Translations under genes and position numbers: made by a program
Source of the DNA: Phycisphaerales bacterium
Lineage (GTDB): Bacteria > Planctomycetota > Phycisphaerae > Phycisphaerales > UBA1924
Direction: 5' to 3'
Length of the DNA stretch: 64,000 nt
Assembly (NCBI GenBank): GCA_022843545.1
Contig: JALHNL010000005.1
Coordinates: 1 to 64,000, forward strand
The notes under the pieces: generated by a model
What the model was told of the DNA's origin: nothing
Database searches by the model: none
What the model saw: the letters and a program-made list of their open reading frames with translations, nothing else
In this document: one piece after another, positions 1-11,200 of the stretch
Layout: each line of letters opens with the position of its first letter
Position numbering within the stretch: the stretch's first letter is position 1

Positions 1-2
1 AC

Positions 3-47
3 GGCGACGTTATGGCCGTGTGGCGTCGCGCGACGGGCCAGGTGTGA
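3..47 (+). CDS. Possible C-terminal end of a gene cut by the window edge
   Basis: The third forward frame is open from the window edge and ends in TGA at 45-47, giving about 14 residues (GDVMAVWRRATGQV). It would converge on the sigma-factor gene that ends at 156, and the hairpin at 85-109 lies between them. This is too short to recognise, and it may be chance. Confidence 0.2.
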   Translation, partial: GDVMAVWRRATGQV

Positions 48-79
48 GCGAGCCGCCGGCGCGCGCCGGCGAGCCCATG

Positions 80-109
80 AAAAACGACGCCCGGGGTCGC
101 CGGGCGTCG
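80..109 (-). terminator. Intrinsic terminator of the sigma-factor gene
   Basis: A 10-bp perfect GC-rich stem (85-94 with 100-109, loop GGTCG) is followed on the minus strand by five T (A80-A84 on the plus strand). It sits about 45 bp beyond the stop of the minus-strand sigma gene, the classical arrangement for a Rho-independent terminator. A GC palindrome at 55-70 lies just beyond it. Confidence 0.85.
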
Positions 110-155
110 CATCGGATCAGTTTGAATGCTCGGACGGCTTCCGAGCGGGCGTGGC

Positions 156-1301
156 TCAGTGCGCCAGGCCCATGATCTGCTCGAGGCTGGGCTGATCGGC
201 CTCCTCGGCGGCCTTGCGGCTGGCGGCCAGCGCGGCCTTCGCCTCGGCGTTGCCCAGGAAGTTGGCCTCCAGTTCAAGGCGGATCTTCTCCATGGCCTTG
301 TTCTGGATCTGGCGCACGCGCTCCTTGGTGACGCCGATGATCTGCCCGACCTGCTCCAGGGTCATGGGCTTGTCGGTCTCGTGACCGTTCTCGAGCCCGA
401 AGCGGTGCTCGATCACGGTGCGCTCCACGTCGGTCAGGTCGGCGCGGTTCTCCATCACGATCCGCTTGACCTCGTCCGCCGCGTCACGCTCGAACCCGGC
501 CCGCTTGGTCTCGAGGAAGTTGGACTTCTCGAGCTTGGGGTCAAAGTCCGTCGGGAACCGCTGGCGATACTTGCTCAGCTTCATGCCCTGGCGGCTGAAG
601 GCCTTGAGGATCGCGCGGCACGCGTACGTGCTGAACTTGTACCCGCGGCCCGCGTCGAACTTGTCGACGGCGCGCAGCAGGGCCATATTGCCCTCGCTCA
701 CCAGGTCGGCAAAGTCCACCTCGCTCATGCGGGTGCGCTTCGCCATCGCCAGCACCAGCGCCAGGTTCGTGTTCGCGATCTGCTCGCGGATGCGGTCGCT
801 GATGCGGTACCAGCGCAGGATGTCATCCGCCTGCTCGGGCGTGGGCTTGCGCGACGGCGTCGCCCACACGTCCTGCTGGACCTTCCAGATACAGTACCGC
901 GCGAAGTTGAACTGGTGAAACAGCACCTTTTCCTGGGCGCCCGTCAGGATCACCTGCTGCGCGGTCTTGATCGTCCGCGTCCGGCCCGACAGGTCGTCCA
1001 TCACCGGGTGGTACCAGGACGTGTCGGGCTTGGGGATCTCCGGCGCCTCGTCGTAGATCTTCTTCTGCGCGTCCTTCTCGTAGAACGCGGGGCTGTCGAT
1101 GAAGTCCTGCTCAGACGAGAGCAGGCTCGCCAGCAGCTTCTCATCCTCGGGGCTCAGGGTCTTCTTGACCTTGCGCGCAGCCGGAGCCTTGGCGCCCTTC
1201 TCGGGCTTCGCCTCGGTGAGCTCCACCCGGCTGCGCCGCCGGTGCTGCTCCAGCGGGCTCGGGCCCGCGCTGCTGCTCGCCATGAGATTCGTCCGCTGCA
1301 T
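156..1301 (-). CDS. RNA polymerase sigma-70 family factor (RpoD/RpoS-like)
   Basis: 381 aa. This is a promoter-recognition subunit of RNA polymerase. Region 2 spans about 172-240: the core-binding/-10 segment DLVSEGNMALLRAVDKFDAG at 199-218, then YKFSTYACRAIL. Region 4 is at about 290-345, with the helix-turn-helix MTLEQVGQIIGVTKERVRQI (313-332). The link between regions 2 and 4 is only about 50 residues, so region 3 looks reduced. The N-terminal 100 residues are charged and not recognised. The ATG at 1301 is preferred because AAGG lies about 10 nt upstream; the frame stays open to 1490, but the extra residues look like translated leader. An intrinsic terminator follows. Group 2/3 sigma rather than the primary one is my guess from the short region 3 and the absence of a clear region 1.1. 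Confidence 0.92.
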   Translation of the reverse strand: MQRTNLMASSSAGPSPLEQHRRRSRVELTEAKPEKGAKAPAARKVKKTLSPEDEKLLASLLSSEQDFIDSPAFYEKDAQKKIYDEAPEIPKPDTSWYHPVMDDLSGRTRTIKTAQQVILTGAQEKVLFHQFNFARYCIWKVQQDVWATPSRKPTPEQADDILRWYRISDRIREQIANTNLALVLAMAKRTRMSEVDFADLVSEGNMALLRAVDKFDAGRGYKFSTYACRAILKAFSRQGMKLSKYRQRFPTDFDPKLEKSNFLETKRAGFERDAADEVKRIVMENRADLTDVERTVIEHRFGLENGHETDKPMTLEQVGQIIGVTKERVRQIQNKAMEKIRLELEANFLGNAEAKAALAASRKAAEEADQPSLEQIMGLAH

Positions 1302-2058
1302 ATCTCGTTCGCCTTCCGCGGCGCTCTCGCCGCTCTGACGGGTTCCCTTGCTGCTCTTGCCGGAATGACGCGTGGGCTTGCTCACCTCGTGCTCCAGTCG
1401 CCCCGTCCCGGCTTCCGTTCTCCGCTCGCTGAACGCGGCAAGCCCGCGTCCATCCCGTGACGGCCTCTCGCCTTCACGGGCACCCCCCACGAGCTATCCC
1501 TTCTACCGCGGCGGACGTGAACAGTTCACGCTACCCGGGCCAATCCTTCAACTTTCCACCGACTGGACACGGCAAACCTTGCCGATCCACGCCGCGGGGT
1601 TGCCGGGCCGACCTTTTACGACTGTATACGAAAACCGGGGAAAATCGTTCCATTCCGACGTGTTTTCCAGCCACAATCCACGGTTCCCGCTGCCGCCGCC
1701 TGCTTTCGCCTCCTTCCGTGCTCCGGTTGCCGATTTGAACGAATCCGGATCCGAATCGTCGCGACTTCGGGTCGCTGCGCCCGGGATGCCCTAGACGCTC
1801 AGCCGCTCCGTCAGTTACGCCAATCACGACCCGGATCGCCAAGGCCATACCAGCCTCAGCTTTCGACTATCCTCTCTATCCCTAAGGTACCTCGAATCGT
1901 TCAGATTTGCAAACACAAGTGCACACGCTTTCATCCAGACCGGCAACTTCCCCGCTTGGTCCACATCGAATACACTGAACAGGCCCGATTAGCGGGCCTC
2001 CAGGCCGGTTCGACCGGCCCACATCCCCTCGCCAAACCCCTGATTCGGAGATACCCCT
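1302..2058. other. Long intergenic region between the divergent sigma factor and sod genes
   Basis: No convincing gene is seen; the open frames here have no recognisable product. It includes A/T-richer patches (about 1615-1680 and 1895-1985) that could hold divergent promoters, but I cannot pick a confident -35/-10 pair. Two hairpins sit in the sod leader: 1981-1999 (7-bp stem AGGCCCG/CGGGCCT) and 2003-2019 (7-bp stem GGCCGGT/ACCGGCC). They could be a terminator for upstream transcription or a structured 5' UTR. Confidence 0.5.
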
Positions 2059-3456
<1,398 letters not shown>

Positions 3457-3460
<4 letters not shown>

Positions 3461-4233
3461 GCGAGGAAATTCCTCTGCACGAGCGGGACGTTCTGACTCG
3501 CCCACCACTGTACGAACCCGGCGGGGTCGCCCAAGAGAGGCGGGGTCGCGCTCCGATTCAGACACGGACTCTTCCAGCGCGATCCATCGGCTTTGACAAA
3601 CCCGCCCCACGCGGCTTCCACGTCGGGCAGGAGGTAGTAGTTCGATTTGTCCCCATCCCTCTTTGCGCCGATTGGAACGCACCGCTCGCACCGCCCGGAA
3701 ACGCCCGGGCGAGCGCGGACCACGATATCGGCGCGGTGCATCGTCGCCTTGCGAGTGTGGGCATTCTCTGCCCGGCGGGATGCTTCCACGAGTGGCGCGG
3801 ACCTAACCACCTCATCAATGACGTAAACCCCCACGAGCGCGTACACCAGATCATCGGCGGAAGGGATCGCCTTCAACCCGGAGTAGAAGACGATCAGATC
3901 ATCCCGCTTGAAGTCCCGAAGGGTGCTCCCCCGTTTTGCACCGTTGTCGCCATAGGTGAGGTGTTCGTAGTCGGGATCGAGGTGCATCGGTTGACCGCGC
4001 TTTGCGTCCATCCGCCGCTGCCAATAGAACGTTGGTTCGCGGTACTCTGCGAGGAACCCCATGAGCGGGTCCGCCACTTCATCAAAGCGGCGTTCGCACC
4101 CCGGATGAAACGCCACCGTGTCTTCGACGATGGGGATGTAAACAAACCGCCCGGATTCACGGTGAACCGGCGCGTTCCATTCGCCACCGTCGCGTGTCCC
4201 GTCCGCGCCGACTCGGATGAGGATTGCTCTCAT
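3457..4233 (-). CDS. Nmad3-like putative nucleotide-modification-associated protein
   Basis: 258 aa. It starts MRAILIRVGADGTRDGGEWN and contains MHLDPDYEHLTYGD (about 95), a DLIVFYSGLK strand (about 124), LVGVYVIDEVV, then DIVVRARPGVSGRCERCVPI and a Trp-rich C-terminus. I recall this pattern as the Nmad3 domain (nucleotide modification associated domain 3), predicted from gene neighbourhoods to act in DNA base modification; its chemistry is unknown. Both ends overlap neighbours by 4 bp (ATGA at 4230-4233 and 3457-3460), so all three genes form one translationally coupled unit. Assignment is from memory of the family, not from a search. A restriction- or phage-defence-related role is inference from the GIY-YIG-like neighbour. 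Confidence 0.72.
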
Positions 4234-4727
4234 GGAATGATCCTATCGGGTTGGCTTGACGCGGGCTGGTAGTGCCGCATGATCTCGGTGGCAATCCGTC
4301 GATGGTCTGCGTTGGACTCGTGAAAGTGAATCTCGGTTTGGCACCTGGGCCATTGGCCGGATTGTCGAATGAGGAAGACGACCTCCCCTTCAATGGTCTC
4401 GGCGTCAATCGGCAAGAGTGGACCGTTTGCAGGGATCGGACACCACACGTCCAACACCGCATCCTTGAAGAGTCTTCGCCATGCGTAACCGTGGTAGCCG
4501 CTTGCACCCGTGGCCGTGAAGCCGAGCCGGAGACGGGTTCGCATGGTCTGGACCGTCACGCCGACATAGATGGGCCAGTTGTCCCGGCTGACAACGTACA
4601 ACTTCGCCACCCTCTGGGAGGCGGGGCCAGAGAAGCGGGGCGTTCCCTTTGCGCACTGGACCAAGCACCGATTGTCCTTTGCCGTGTCAAACGTCAATGC
4701 GTAGCGGTCTGGCCCCGTGAGATTCAT
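4230..4727 (-). CDS. GIY-YIG-like nuclease-fold protein, first gene of the Nmad3 cassette
   Basis: 165 aa. The core AKLYVVSRDNWPIYVGVTVQ (41-60) resembles the first two strands of GIY-YIG nucleases (Y44 and Y54-V-G as the paired tyrosines). R63/R65 in MRTRLRLGF matches the catalytic arginine position, and E113/E115 in IEGEVVFLIRQSGQWP the metal-binding glutamate of the family. This is a single-domain protein with no obvious DNA-binding extension. The ATG at 4727 has only a weak ribosome site, and the stop overlaps the next start (ATGA at 4230-4233). The fold call is moderate because the GIY motif itself is degenerate. In a modification cassette it could be the restricting nuclease or a demodification enzyme. 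Confidence 0.62.
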   Translation of the reverse strand: MNLTGPDRYALTFDTAKDNRCLVQCAKGTPRFSGPASQRVAKLYVVSRDNWPIYVGVTVQTMRTRLRLGFTATGASGYHGYAWRRLFKDAVLDVWCPIPANGPLLPIDAETIEGEVVFLIRQSGQWPRCQTEIHFHESNADHRRIATEIMRHYQPASSQPDRIIP

Positions 4728-4843
4728 GGTCGGATCGTATCGACGGGGGAGGCCGGTGGCATTGAAGTGCCTGCCGTGCCACCGAAGTCACGCGGCTTTG
4801 GGCGGAACTTCGGCGCTCTTGGACGATGGTGGTCTCGCGAGGA

Positions 4844-4877
4844 CATTGAAGTCGTCTGAAGACAGACGACCTCAATG
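4844..4877. repeat. 15-bp inverted repeat upstream of the Nmad3 cassette
   Basis: CATTGAAGTCGTCTG (4844-4858) and CAGACGACCTCAATG (4863-4877) are complementary at 14 of 15 positions around an AAGA loop. There is no T tract on either side. It lies about 115 bp upstream of the first cassette gene, so it may be an operator for a dimeric regulator, an attenuator, or a scar of integration. Confidence 0.6.
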
Positions 4878-4957
4878 GCATGGGCAAGGCGGCGTGCGCG
4901 ATCAGTTCCGGCGGCAAGCAAAGGCCTCCCCCGGCCTAGCCCCCCCAGACTCGGTCA

Positions 4958-4981
4958 CCCCCTCCTCGGTTGCGGAGGGGG
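4958..4981 (-). terminator. Hairpin directly after nadA
   Basis: An 8-bp stem CCCCCTCC/GGAGGGGG (4958-4965 with 4974-4981, 8-nt loop) begins one base past the nadA stop codon on the minus strand. There is no U tract, so it may work as a weak terminator or an RNA 3'-end stabiliser. Confidence 0.5.
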
Positions 4982-4982
4982 A

Positions 4983-6236
4983 TTAGTCCACCGTCGCCGC
5001 CACCGGCCCCGCCGTCCACTTCGCCGCGTCGCCCTTCACCGCTGAGCCCGCGCCGGCGGTGAGGCGGAGCATGCGGTCGAGGGCGGACATGGCGAGTTCC
5101 TTGACCTTGGGCAGCACCTTGATCTGGTTCACCACTTTGCCCGCGGCGAGCATGTCGAGCACCCAGCACAGGTGCGGCTGGTCGATGCGGTACATGGTGG
5201 TGCACATGCACTGGCAGTCGGAGAGGATGCGGGCCCTGACGCCTCGGGCGGCGGCGGACTTGACCAGGCGCTCGACGAGGTTGGTCTCGGTGCCGATGGC
5301 CCACTTGGTGCCGGGCTTGGCGGCGTCGATGGTGCGGATGATGTACTCGGTGCTGCCGGCCAGATCGGCGCGGTCGACGACTTCCTTCATGCACTCCGGG
5401 TGGACGAGCACGCGCGTGCGCTGGGCCTCGGGCAGGCCCGCCTCGGCGGTGCGGATCTGGTCAACGTGCTCGGGGCGGAAGAGTTTGTGCACCGAGCAGT
5501 GCCCGGCCCAGAGGATCACCTGCGCCCGCGCGATCTGCTCGGGGGTCGCGCCGCCCACGCCGTCGCCCTTGCGGGTCTTGCGGAAGTCGTAGAGCACCGT
5601 GTCGACGCTCACGTCCATGCCCATGGACGCGGCGGTGTTGCGCCCCAGGTGCTGGTCGGGCAGGAAGAGGACCTTGATCTTCTCGGCCTTCTTCTTGGGT
5701 TGATCGCCGCCGGCCAGAGCCCACTCCAGGACCATGCGGGCGTTGCTGCTGGTGCAGACCGCGCCGCCGCGCTCGCCCACGAAGGCCTTGATGGCGGCGG
5801 AGGAGTTGATGTACGTGATGGGGATGACGCGGGCGGGGGCACGCTGGTCGGTGAGTGTGGTCTCGATCTGCTCCCACGCGACCACGGCGTCGTCGTAGTC
5901 GGCCATGTCGGCCATGCTGCACCCGGCGGAGAGGTCGGGCAGGATCACGGCGACGTCATCGGGGGTGAGCATGTCGGCCGTTTCGGCCATGAAGTGGACG
6001 CCGCAGAAGACGACGAACTTGGCGCCGCTCTCGGCGACGCGCGAAGCGGCGGCCTGGGCGAGTTTGAGGCTGTCGCCGGTGATGTCGGCGTGGCGGATGA
6101 CGTCGTCGACCTGGTAGTGATGGCCGAGGATGATGAGGCGCGAGCCGAGCTCCTGGCGGCGAGCGGTGATCCGCGCGCGCAGGTCATCGGGCGTGGCACG
6201 GGTGTAGGACTCGGGGAGCGAAGGCTGCCAGAGCAT
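4983..6236 (-). CDS. nadA: Quinolinate synthase NadA
   Basis: 417 aa. The enzyme condenses iminoaspartate with dihydroxyacetone phosphate to quinolinate in de novo NAD synthesis, using a [4Fe-4S] cluster. Visible family motifs are ILGHHYQVDDVIRHADITGD (substrate site), FVVFCGVHFMAETADML (first cluster cysteine), AVCTSSNAR, FLPDQHLGRNTA, LVHPEC and the C-terminal SDCQCMCTTMYRIDQPHL, giving the three dispersed cysteines expected. ATG at 6236 is chosen because MLWQPSLPESY begins the conserved part; the frame remains open further upstream, but that sequence is a heptanucleotide-repeat tract. nadB and nadC are not adjacent. A hairpin follows the stop. Confidence 0.96.
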   Translation of the reverse strand: MLWQPSLPESYTRATPDDLRARITARRQELGSRLIILGHHYQVDDVIRHADITGDSLKLAQAAASRVAESGAKFVVFCGVHFMAETADMLTPDDVAVILPDLSAGCSMADMADYDDAVVAWEQIETTLTDQRAPARVIPITYINSSAAIKAFVGERGGAVCTSSNARMVLEWALAGGDQPKKKAEKIKVLFLPDQHLGRNTAASMGMDVSVDTVLYDFRKTRKGDGVGGATPEQIARAQVILWAGHCSVHKLFRPEHVDQIRTAEAGLPEAQRTRVLVHPECMKEVVDRADLAGSTEYIIRTIDAAKPGTKWAIGTETNLVERLVKSAAARGVRARILSDCQCMCTTMYRIDQPHLCWVLDMLAAGKVVNQIKVLPKVKELAMSALDRMLRLTAGAGSAVKGDAAKWTAGPVAATVD

Positions 6237-6259
6237 GGGAGAGCGTAGGAGGGGGATGG

Positions 6260-6424
6260 GGTGCGTGGTGCTTGGTGCGTGGTGCGTGGTGAGGGAAGTG
6301 AGAAGGTTCTTCTTGGGCCCCGCCGCGAGCGGCATCGCTCCGAACCCTGCCGCTCCATGCTCATCCTCTAGGACCCACGCATTACGCACCATGCACTACG
6401 CACCGCGCACTACGCACCGCGCCC
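6260..6424. repeat. Two opposed heptanucleotide repeat tracts
   Basis: At 6260-6294 the units read GGTGCGT-GGTGCTT-GGTGCGT-GGTGCGT-GGTGAGG in exact 7-bp steps. At about 6375-6424 the complementary-type unit ACGCACC recurs at 6383, 6397 and 6411 (14-bp steps with related heptamers between). The two tracts are mutually inverted and flank about 80 bp of unique sequence in the nadA/phosphatase gap. They resemble the short tandemly repeated (STRR) heptamers known from cyanobacteria; no function is implied. Confidence 0.7.
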
Positions 6425-6426
6425 AC

Positions 6427-8055
6427 TCATCCGTCGCCCAACTGCACCGATGCGACCGTGAGGTCGTCGGCCAGCGGCTCGCCCTTCTTGATCCCTGCGT
6501 ACGCCAGCACCGCGGCGAGCAGGTGGTCCACGTCGTGCTGCGGCTCGCGCAGGGACTTGAGCGTGGCGGCGACGCGCTCGGTGCCGAACATCTCGCGCTT
6601 GGCCTGCTTGCCCCCGGCGGGCTGCTCGGCGACGCCGTCGGAGTACAGCACGAGGCGCGAGCCGGGCTTGATGGCGAACTCGGCCGCGGTGTAGAGCTCG
6701 TCGCTGACGCGCAGGGGCAGGCCGCCGGCGGCGTCCACGGGCGTGGGCTCGGCATCGGGCGGCGCGATCATGGCGTAGCCGTGGCCCGCGTCCACGCAGC
6801 GGATGGACCCGTGGGCCGGGTCGAGCACGCCGCACCAGAGCGTGACGAACTTCTGCCCCGCGGTGCGGAGGCACAGGTGCTGGTTGACGGTGTTGACGGC
6901 GCGCTCGGGGCAGCCGTAATGCCTGAGGGCGGCGGAGAGGTACGACTGCGTGGTGGCGGCGAGGATGGCAGCGGGCACGCCCTTGCCCGTGACGTCACCC
7001 ACGAAGAAGGCGACGCGCCCGTCCTCGAGCTGGAGGATGTCGAAGAGATCGCCCGAAACCTGCCGGCCCGGCTGCACGAGCATGGCGTAGCGCACGCGCC
7101 CGAACTGCCCGGCGGCGGGCGGGAGGATGCCGCGCTGGATCTCGAGCGCGGCCTGCTTCTCCTTGGCGTCGGCGACGCGCTCCTGCTCCAACCGTCCGCG
7201 CTGCATGTTGGCGAGGGCCAATGCGCAGAGGTCGGCGACGGCCTGGCAGAACGCGCCGGCGTCTTCCTCGGGCGGGCGGTCGCTGTGCAGGCTGTCCAGG
7301 TACAGGCACAGGGGCGTGTCGGAGCCCTGCAGAATGGGCACGCACATGGCGTTGCGCACGCCCGCGTCGGCCAGGGTGTGCATGGCGCCGGAGGTGGAGC
7401 CGGCATCGCGGCTGAGGCTGACGGTCTGCTTCTGCGTGCAGCAGGCGTGCACGAGTTGGCGCGAGATGACCAGGCCCGACTGGGTCTGGCGCGGCCCCAC
7501 CAGTTTGGAGGCCACCACCTCGATGTTGCTCGCGGGCGTCATCATCGGGCCGGGGCGGACCAGCGCCGTGAGGCTGTAGCCCGTGCCCTCCTGAAGCATC
7601 CGCAGCACCACCTCGCCCAGCGAGGCCTCGTCGCTCGCCGCGGCGATCTTCTTGGCGGCGTCGAGCAGCAACTCCAGCCGGCGCCGCTGGATCTGGCTGG
7701 TCCGCACCTCGACGGTCACCAGCCGCTCGCCCGCGCCCATGCCGTCGATGATCGTGGCGGCGTGGGACGTGCCCATGCCGTCGGAGACGCGGTAGGTCCA
7801 TGGGCCCAGGCGCAGCCGGTCGCCCACGTGCAGCGCGCGCTCCTGGTTGCCCGGGAGGCGGTCGCCGTTCAAGAACGTGCCGTGGGTGGATTCCAGGTCG
7901 GTGATGTGCCACTGCCCCGCGACCAGGCGCAGTTTGGCGTGGCTGCGGCTGACGGTGCGGGCCGTCTCGGGCATGCGGATGTCGCAGTCGAGCGCCCGCC
8001 CCAGGCGCAGAGGCCCCGGACCGGTCAGCGCGATGGCCGGCGTGGGCGGGCCCAT
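6427..8055 (-). CDS. FHA-GAF-PP2C (SpoIIE-type) serine/threonine phosphatase
   Basis: 542 aa. The N-terminal FHA domain (about 15-95) has the phosphothreonine-binding pattern RLGRALDCDI, SRSHAKL and STHGTFLNG. A GAF-like sensor domain spans about 125-290. The C-terminal PP2C/SpoIIE phosphatase is at about 320-540, with the metal-binding motifs QVSGDLFDI, FVGDVTGKGVPAA and LYSDGVAE. No membrane segment is seen, so the protein is cytosolic. The ATG at 8055 has GGAG six bases upstream; the frame is open further back but only over a non-conserved intergenic stretch. Such proteins dephosphorylate anti-sigma antagonists or kinase substrates, and the FHA domain suggests docking to Ser/Thr-kinase targets such as those of the kinase at 47.9-51.3 kb. 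That partnership is inference. Confidence 0.9.
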   Translation of the reverse strand: MGPPTPAIALTGPGPLRLGRALDCDIRMPETARTVSRSHAKLRLVAGQWHITDLESTHGTFLNGDRLPGNQERALHVGDRLRLGPWTYRVSDGMGTSHAATIIDGMGAGERLVTVEVRTSQIQRRRLELLLDAAKKIAAASDEASLGEVVLRMLQEGTGYSLTALVRPGPMMTPASNIEVVASKLVGPRQTQSGLVISRQLVHACCTQKQTVSLSRDAGSTSGAMHTLADAGVRNAMCVPILQGSDTPLCLYLDSLHSDRPPEEDAGAFCQAVADLCALALANMQRGRLEQERVADAKEKQAALEIQRGILPPAAGQFGRVRYAMLVQPGRQVSGDLFDILQLEDGRVAFFVGDVTGKGVPAAILAATTQSYLSAALRHYGCPERAVNTVNQHLCLRTAGQKFVTLWCGVLDPAHGSIRCVDAGHGYAMIAPPDAEPTPVDAAGGLPLRVSDELYTAAEFAIKPGSRLVLYSDGVAEQPAGGKQAKREMFGTERVAATLKSLREPQHDVDHLLAAVLAYAGIKKGEPLADDLTVASVQLGDG

Positions 8056-8252
8056 GATGGGCTCCAGACGCCACTCCGCGATCGGGGCGGTGAGCGTGCT
8101 GGGCGGATGGGGCAGGCTGCTGGACAAGGCGATCTCCGTCCGTGGGGCGCGACCAACCAGTGTACGGCGGAGCCGGGCGGTCTGCACGCGCTTCACGCTC
8201 GCGGGAGGGCCCGGCCGGGAGGGGCCAATGGCGGTAAGGCGGGCTGCCGGCG

Positions 8253-11200
8253 TTACGGACAGCCGTCGCTGAAGGCGTTGACGAACTCGATCACGTCGTC
8301 GACGGTGAGCTGGCCGTCCGGGGGCTGAGCCTGGCCGCCGATGGCGGTGACGTCGGCCAGGTTGCACGGGGCGGTGCCCGGGCAGCCGGTGGCGTCGCTG
8401 AAGGCATTGACGAACTCGATGATGTCGTCGACGGTGAGCTGGCCGTCGGGCGGGATGCCCTGGCCGCCGATGCCGGTGACATCCGCGAGGTTGCAGGCGA
8501 AGGGGCACCCGGCGGCGGTGAGGGCGCAGATGTCGATCGTCAGCCACTCGGAGGCGTTGAGCGTGGTGTTGCCGTCGACGCTGGCGGGGATCTGCCGGGA
8601 GGGAATGAGCGGGCTGCCGTCGGCCGTGTTGTACTGGGCAAAGCAGATCGCGATGGTCTGGGGCAGAGCTCCGTAGCGCTGCTGGAGATCGATGGTGGCC
8701 TCGAGCACCGAGCCGCGGGCCTGGCCGCGCGTCACGCCGGTGGGCACGTCGAACCAGCCGACGAAGGAGCCGTCGTTCTCGGCGCCCACGAACGAGTCCC
8801 AGGCGGCCACCTGGCCGGCCTTGCCCCAGTGGGCGGTCTGCAGCGGGCCGGGGCCGGGGGGCACGTTGCGCAGGAAGAGGAACGAGTCGCGCCCGCCGCC
8901 GGCGTTGGGGCCGGCCAGATACAACTGCGTGCCGCGAACTGCGGCGTAGAGCGTGCCGTTGGTGGTGGTCGCCACGGGAATCACATTGGAGTCGATGTTG
9001 CCGTCCATGACGAAGGGCTGCACGCCGCCGGTGACGGTGAACGACCAATCCTGCCCGGAGTTGTTGTCCCATGTGCCCGCGCCGTTGTTGAACACCATCT
9101 GCAGGGTGTTGGCGGTGGTGGGCACGGTGAAGGTGTAGGCCCAGACGCCCGCGGTGCCGGAGGCGCTCATCTGCGGGTCGGGCGAGGGGATGTTCTGCCA
9201 GCCGTTGATGCCGTAGTGGATGCGGACCTGGCCGGAGTTGAGCAGCGGCCCGCCGATGGATTGGTAACTGACGGTGACGGGCTGACCCGCGACGGGGGTG
9301 CTGGGGTTGAGGGTGACGCGCGGGCCGGAGCCGCCGCCGCCGGGGGGAGTGCCGCCGGTGCCGTCGCCGACCCAGACGTGCTGGATGCCGGAGCGCTTGA
9401 CGTTGCCGCGTGCATCAACCGCCTCGATGTAGTAATCCACGAGCTGGCTGCGGATGCCGTTGATCTTCACCCAGTACTGATCCGCGATGTACTGCGGCGT
9501 GGCGAAGAAGTTGATGGTCGGGTCGTTGTAGACGTTGGCAGCGGGGAAGACGCGGCGCGTCATGGGCAGGCTCTGCCACGCCCCCACTTCGCCCGCGGCG
9601 GCGCCGGCGGGGGTGTAGACCTCGTTGGCGGTGCTGCCGAGGGGGTTGGCGCCGTCAGCGTCCAGACGGTACTTGAGCGTGACGCTCTGCACGCTGGACA
9701 CATCGCTGATGAACGACCAGACGTAGAAGTCGCCGTTGTTCACCACCTGCTGATAGCCGTACTGCGGCCCGAAGTTGGTGGAACCGGGGTTCCAGGGGTG
9801 ACGCTGGGGATACCAGATGGTGGGCCCGGTCTGGTCGAGCGCGGGGTTGCCGGAGAGCTGCGCGTTCAAGTACGGATCGAGCACGCGGGCCGCGTTGTTG
9901 CAGGCGATGGTCTGCTTGACCTCGTGGTCCTGGGCGGTGCCGTAGTACATGAACCCGCTGTTGAGCGCGCCGAAGAAGTAGTGCCAGCCGCGCTCCACGG
10001 CGTTGGTGCCCGCGTCGGGGTAGAGGATCTTGCGGTTGTTCACGGTCCCGCCGCCGGCGGTCCAGATGCGCTCGGCGGTGTCGAGGCGGTTCTGCATGGC
10101 GGTGATGACGGCCCAGTTGCGCGCATCGACGTGCCAGCCGTTCTCGACATCGATCTGGCCCGAGGCGTTGAGCAGCGGCCAGTTCCAGTTGATGAACTGG
10201 GGTGCGCCGAAGTCGCCGTCAGCGTTGACCCACGCGCCGTCCTCGACGTGGACGACGTCGCCCGCGGGCACGGGGTGGTCGGCGAGGTAGCGCTGCACGG
10301 ACGTGGGCACGTACCCGGCGTTGCGTGCGGTGTTCACCACGTTGGGCGTGTTCTCCATGTAGTACGAGAATCCGCCGCCCCAGGCGTTGTCGCCGTCGTG
10401 GGCCATCAGCGCGAGCATGGGGCGTGACGGGTTGTTCTGCTGGTTGAGCACACCGAAGAGGCTGGTGTCAAGCGGCGCGTAGCCGTCGTACCAGCCCAGG
10501 CTCTGGCTCGCGGGCACCACGATGATCGACGACACCGCGCCTGTCTCGGGGTTCACGTACTGCGCGCGGCGCGGGGTGAACGCGAAGGGGTACGCCTCGG
10601 CGGGCGAGCACCCGCGCGAGATGGTCTGCCTGAACCAGTTGTTGCCGCCCGGGTTCACCTGGTCGGCCTTGTTGGGCGGGTCGGTGTTGATCCCGCCGGA
10701 GCCGAAGACCACGGGGAAGTCGATGCACGCGCGGCTGATCTTCTCGGCGGAGACGACCGACCACTCCACGCCCTCGCTCTGAAGCACGGGGATCATCCGG
10801 GTGCTGAAGGCCATCTCGCTGGGGAAGAAGCCCTTGCTGATCGGCTGCCCCGTGCCCCACGCGTCGGGGTAGACCTCCTTGTACAACTGAATCTGCTTGC
10901 GCATCGTGCTCTCTTCGAGCAGCGGCATCAGCGCGTGGTGGAAGCTGAACAGCACGATGTCGCAGCGGGTCTGGGCGGACCCGCTGGTCGTGGTCCAGCC
11001 GCGGGCCTCGCGGTACGAGTTGAACCAGCCCGGCGAATAGCCGAGCTGGTTCGCATTGCCCAGGCTGAAGAGATTCTCGATCAGCCCGCCGCTGTACGAC
11101 ACCTGCACGCCGAACTCGGGGCTGGAACCACGCACGGCGTTGATGCTGTCGCGGACGCGCCACTGATACGCGGCGACGCGGTCGGCGAGCCCGAAGATGT

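Noticed and set aside
126-1460. 444-codon open frame opposite the sigma factor
   Set aside because: Antisense of conserved sigma regions 2 and 4, with no own motifs or ribosome site.
1372-1794. Open frame of 140 codons in the sigma-sod gap
   Set aside because: Ser/Pro/Arg-rich, no ribosome site and no recognisable domain; probably chance in high-GC DNA.
4687-4986. Small open frames on both strands in the cassette-nadA gap
   Set aside because: No ribosome sites or motifs; they overlap each other and the inverted repeat.
6260-6424. Possible CRISPR or IS terminal repeats
   Set aside because: Units are 7 bp without spacers, and no transposase or target duplication is present.
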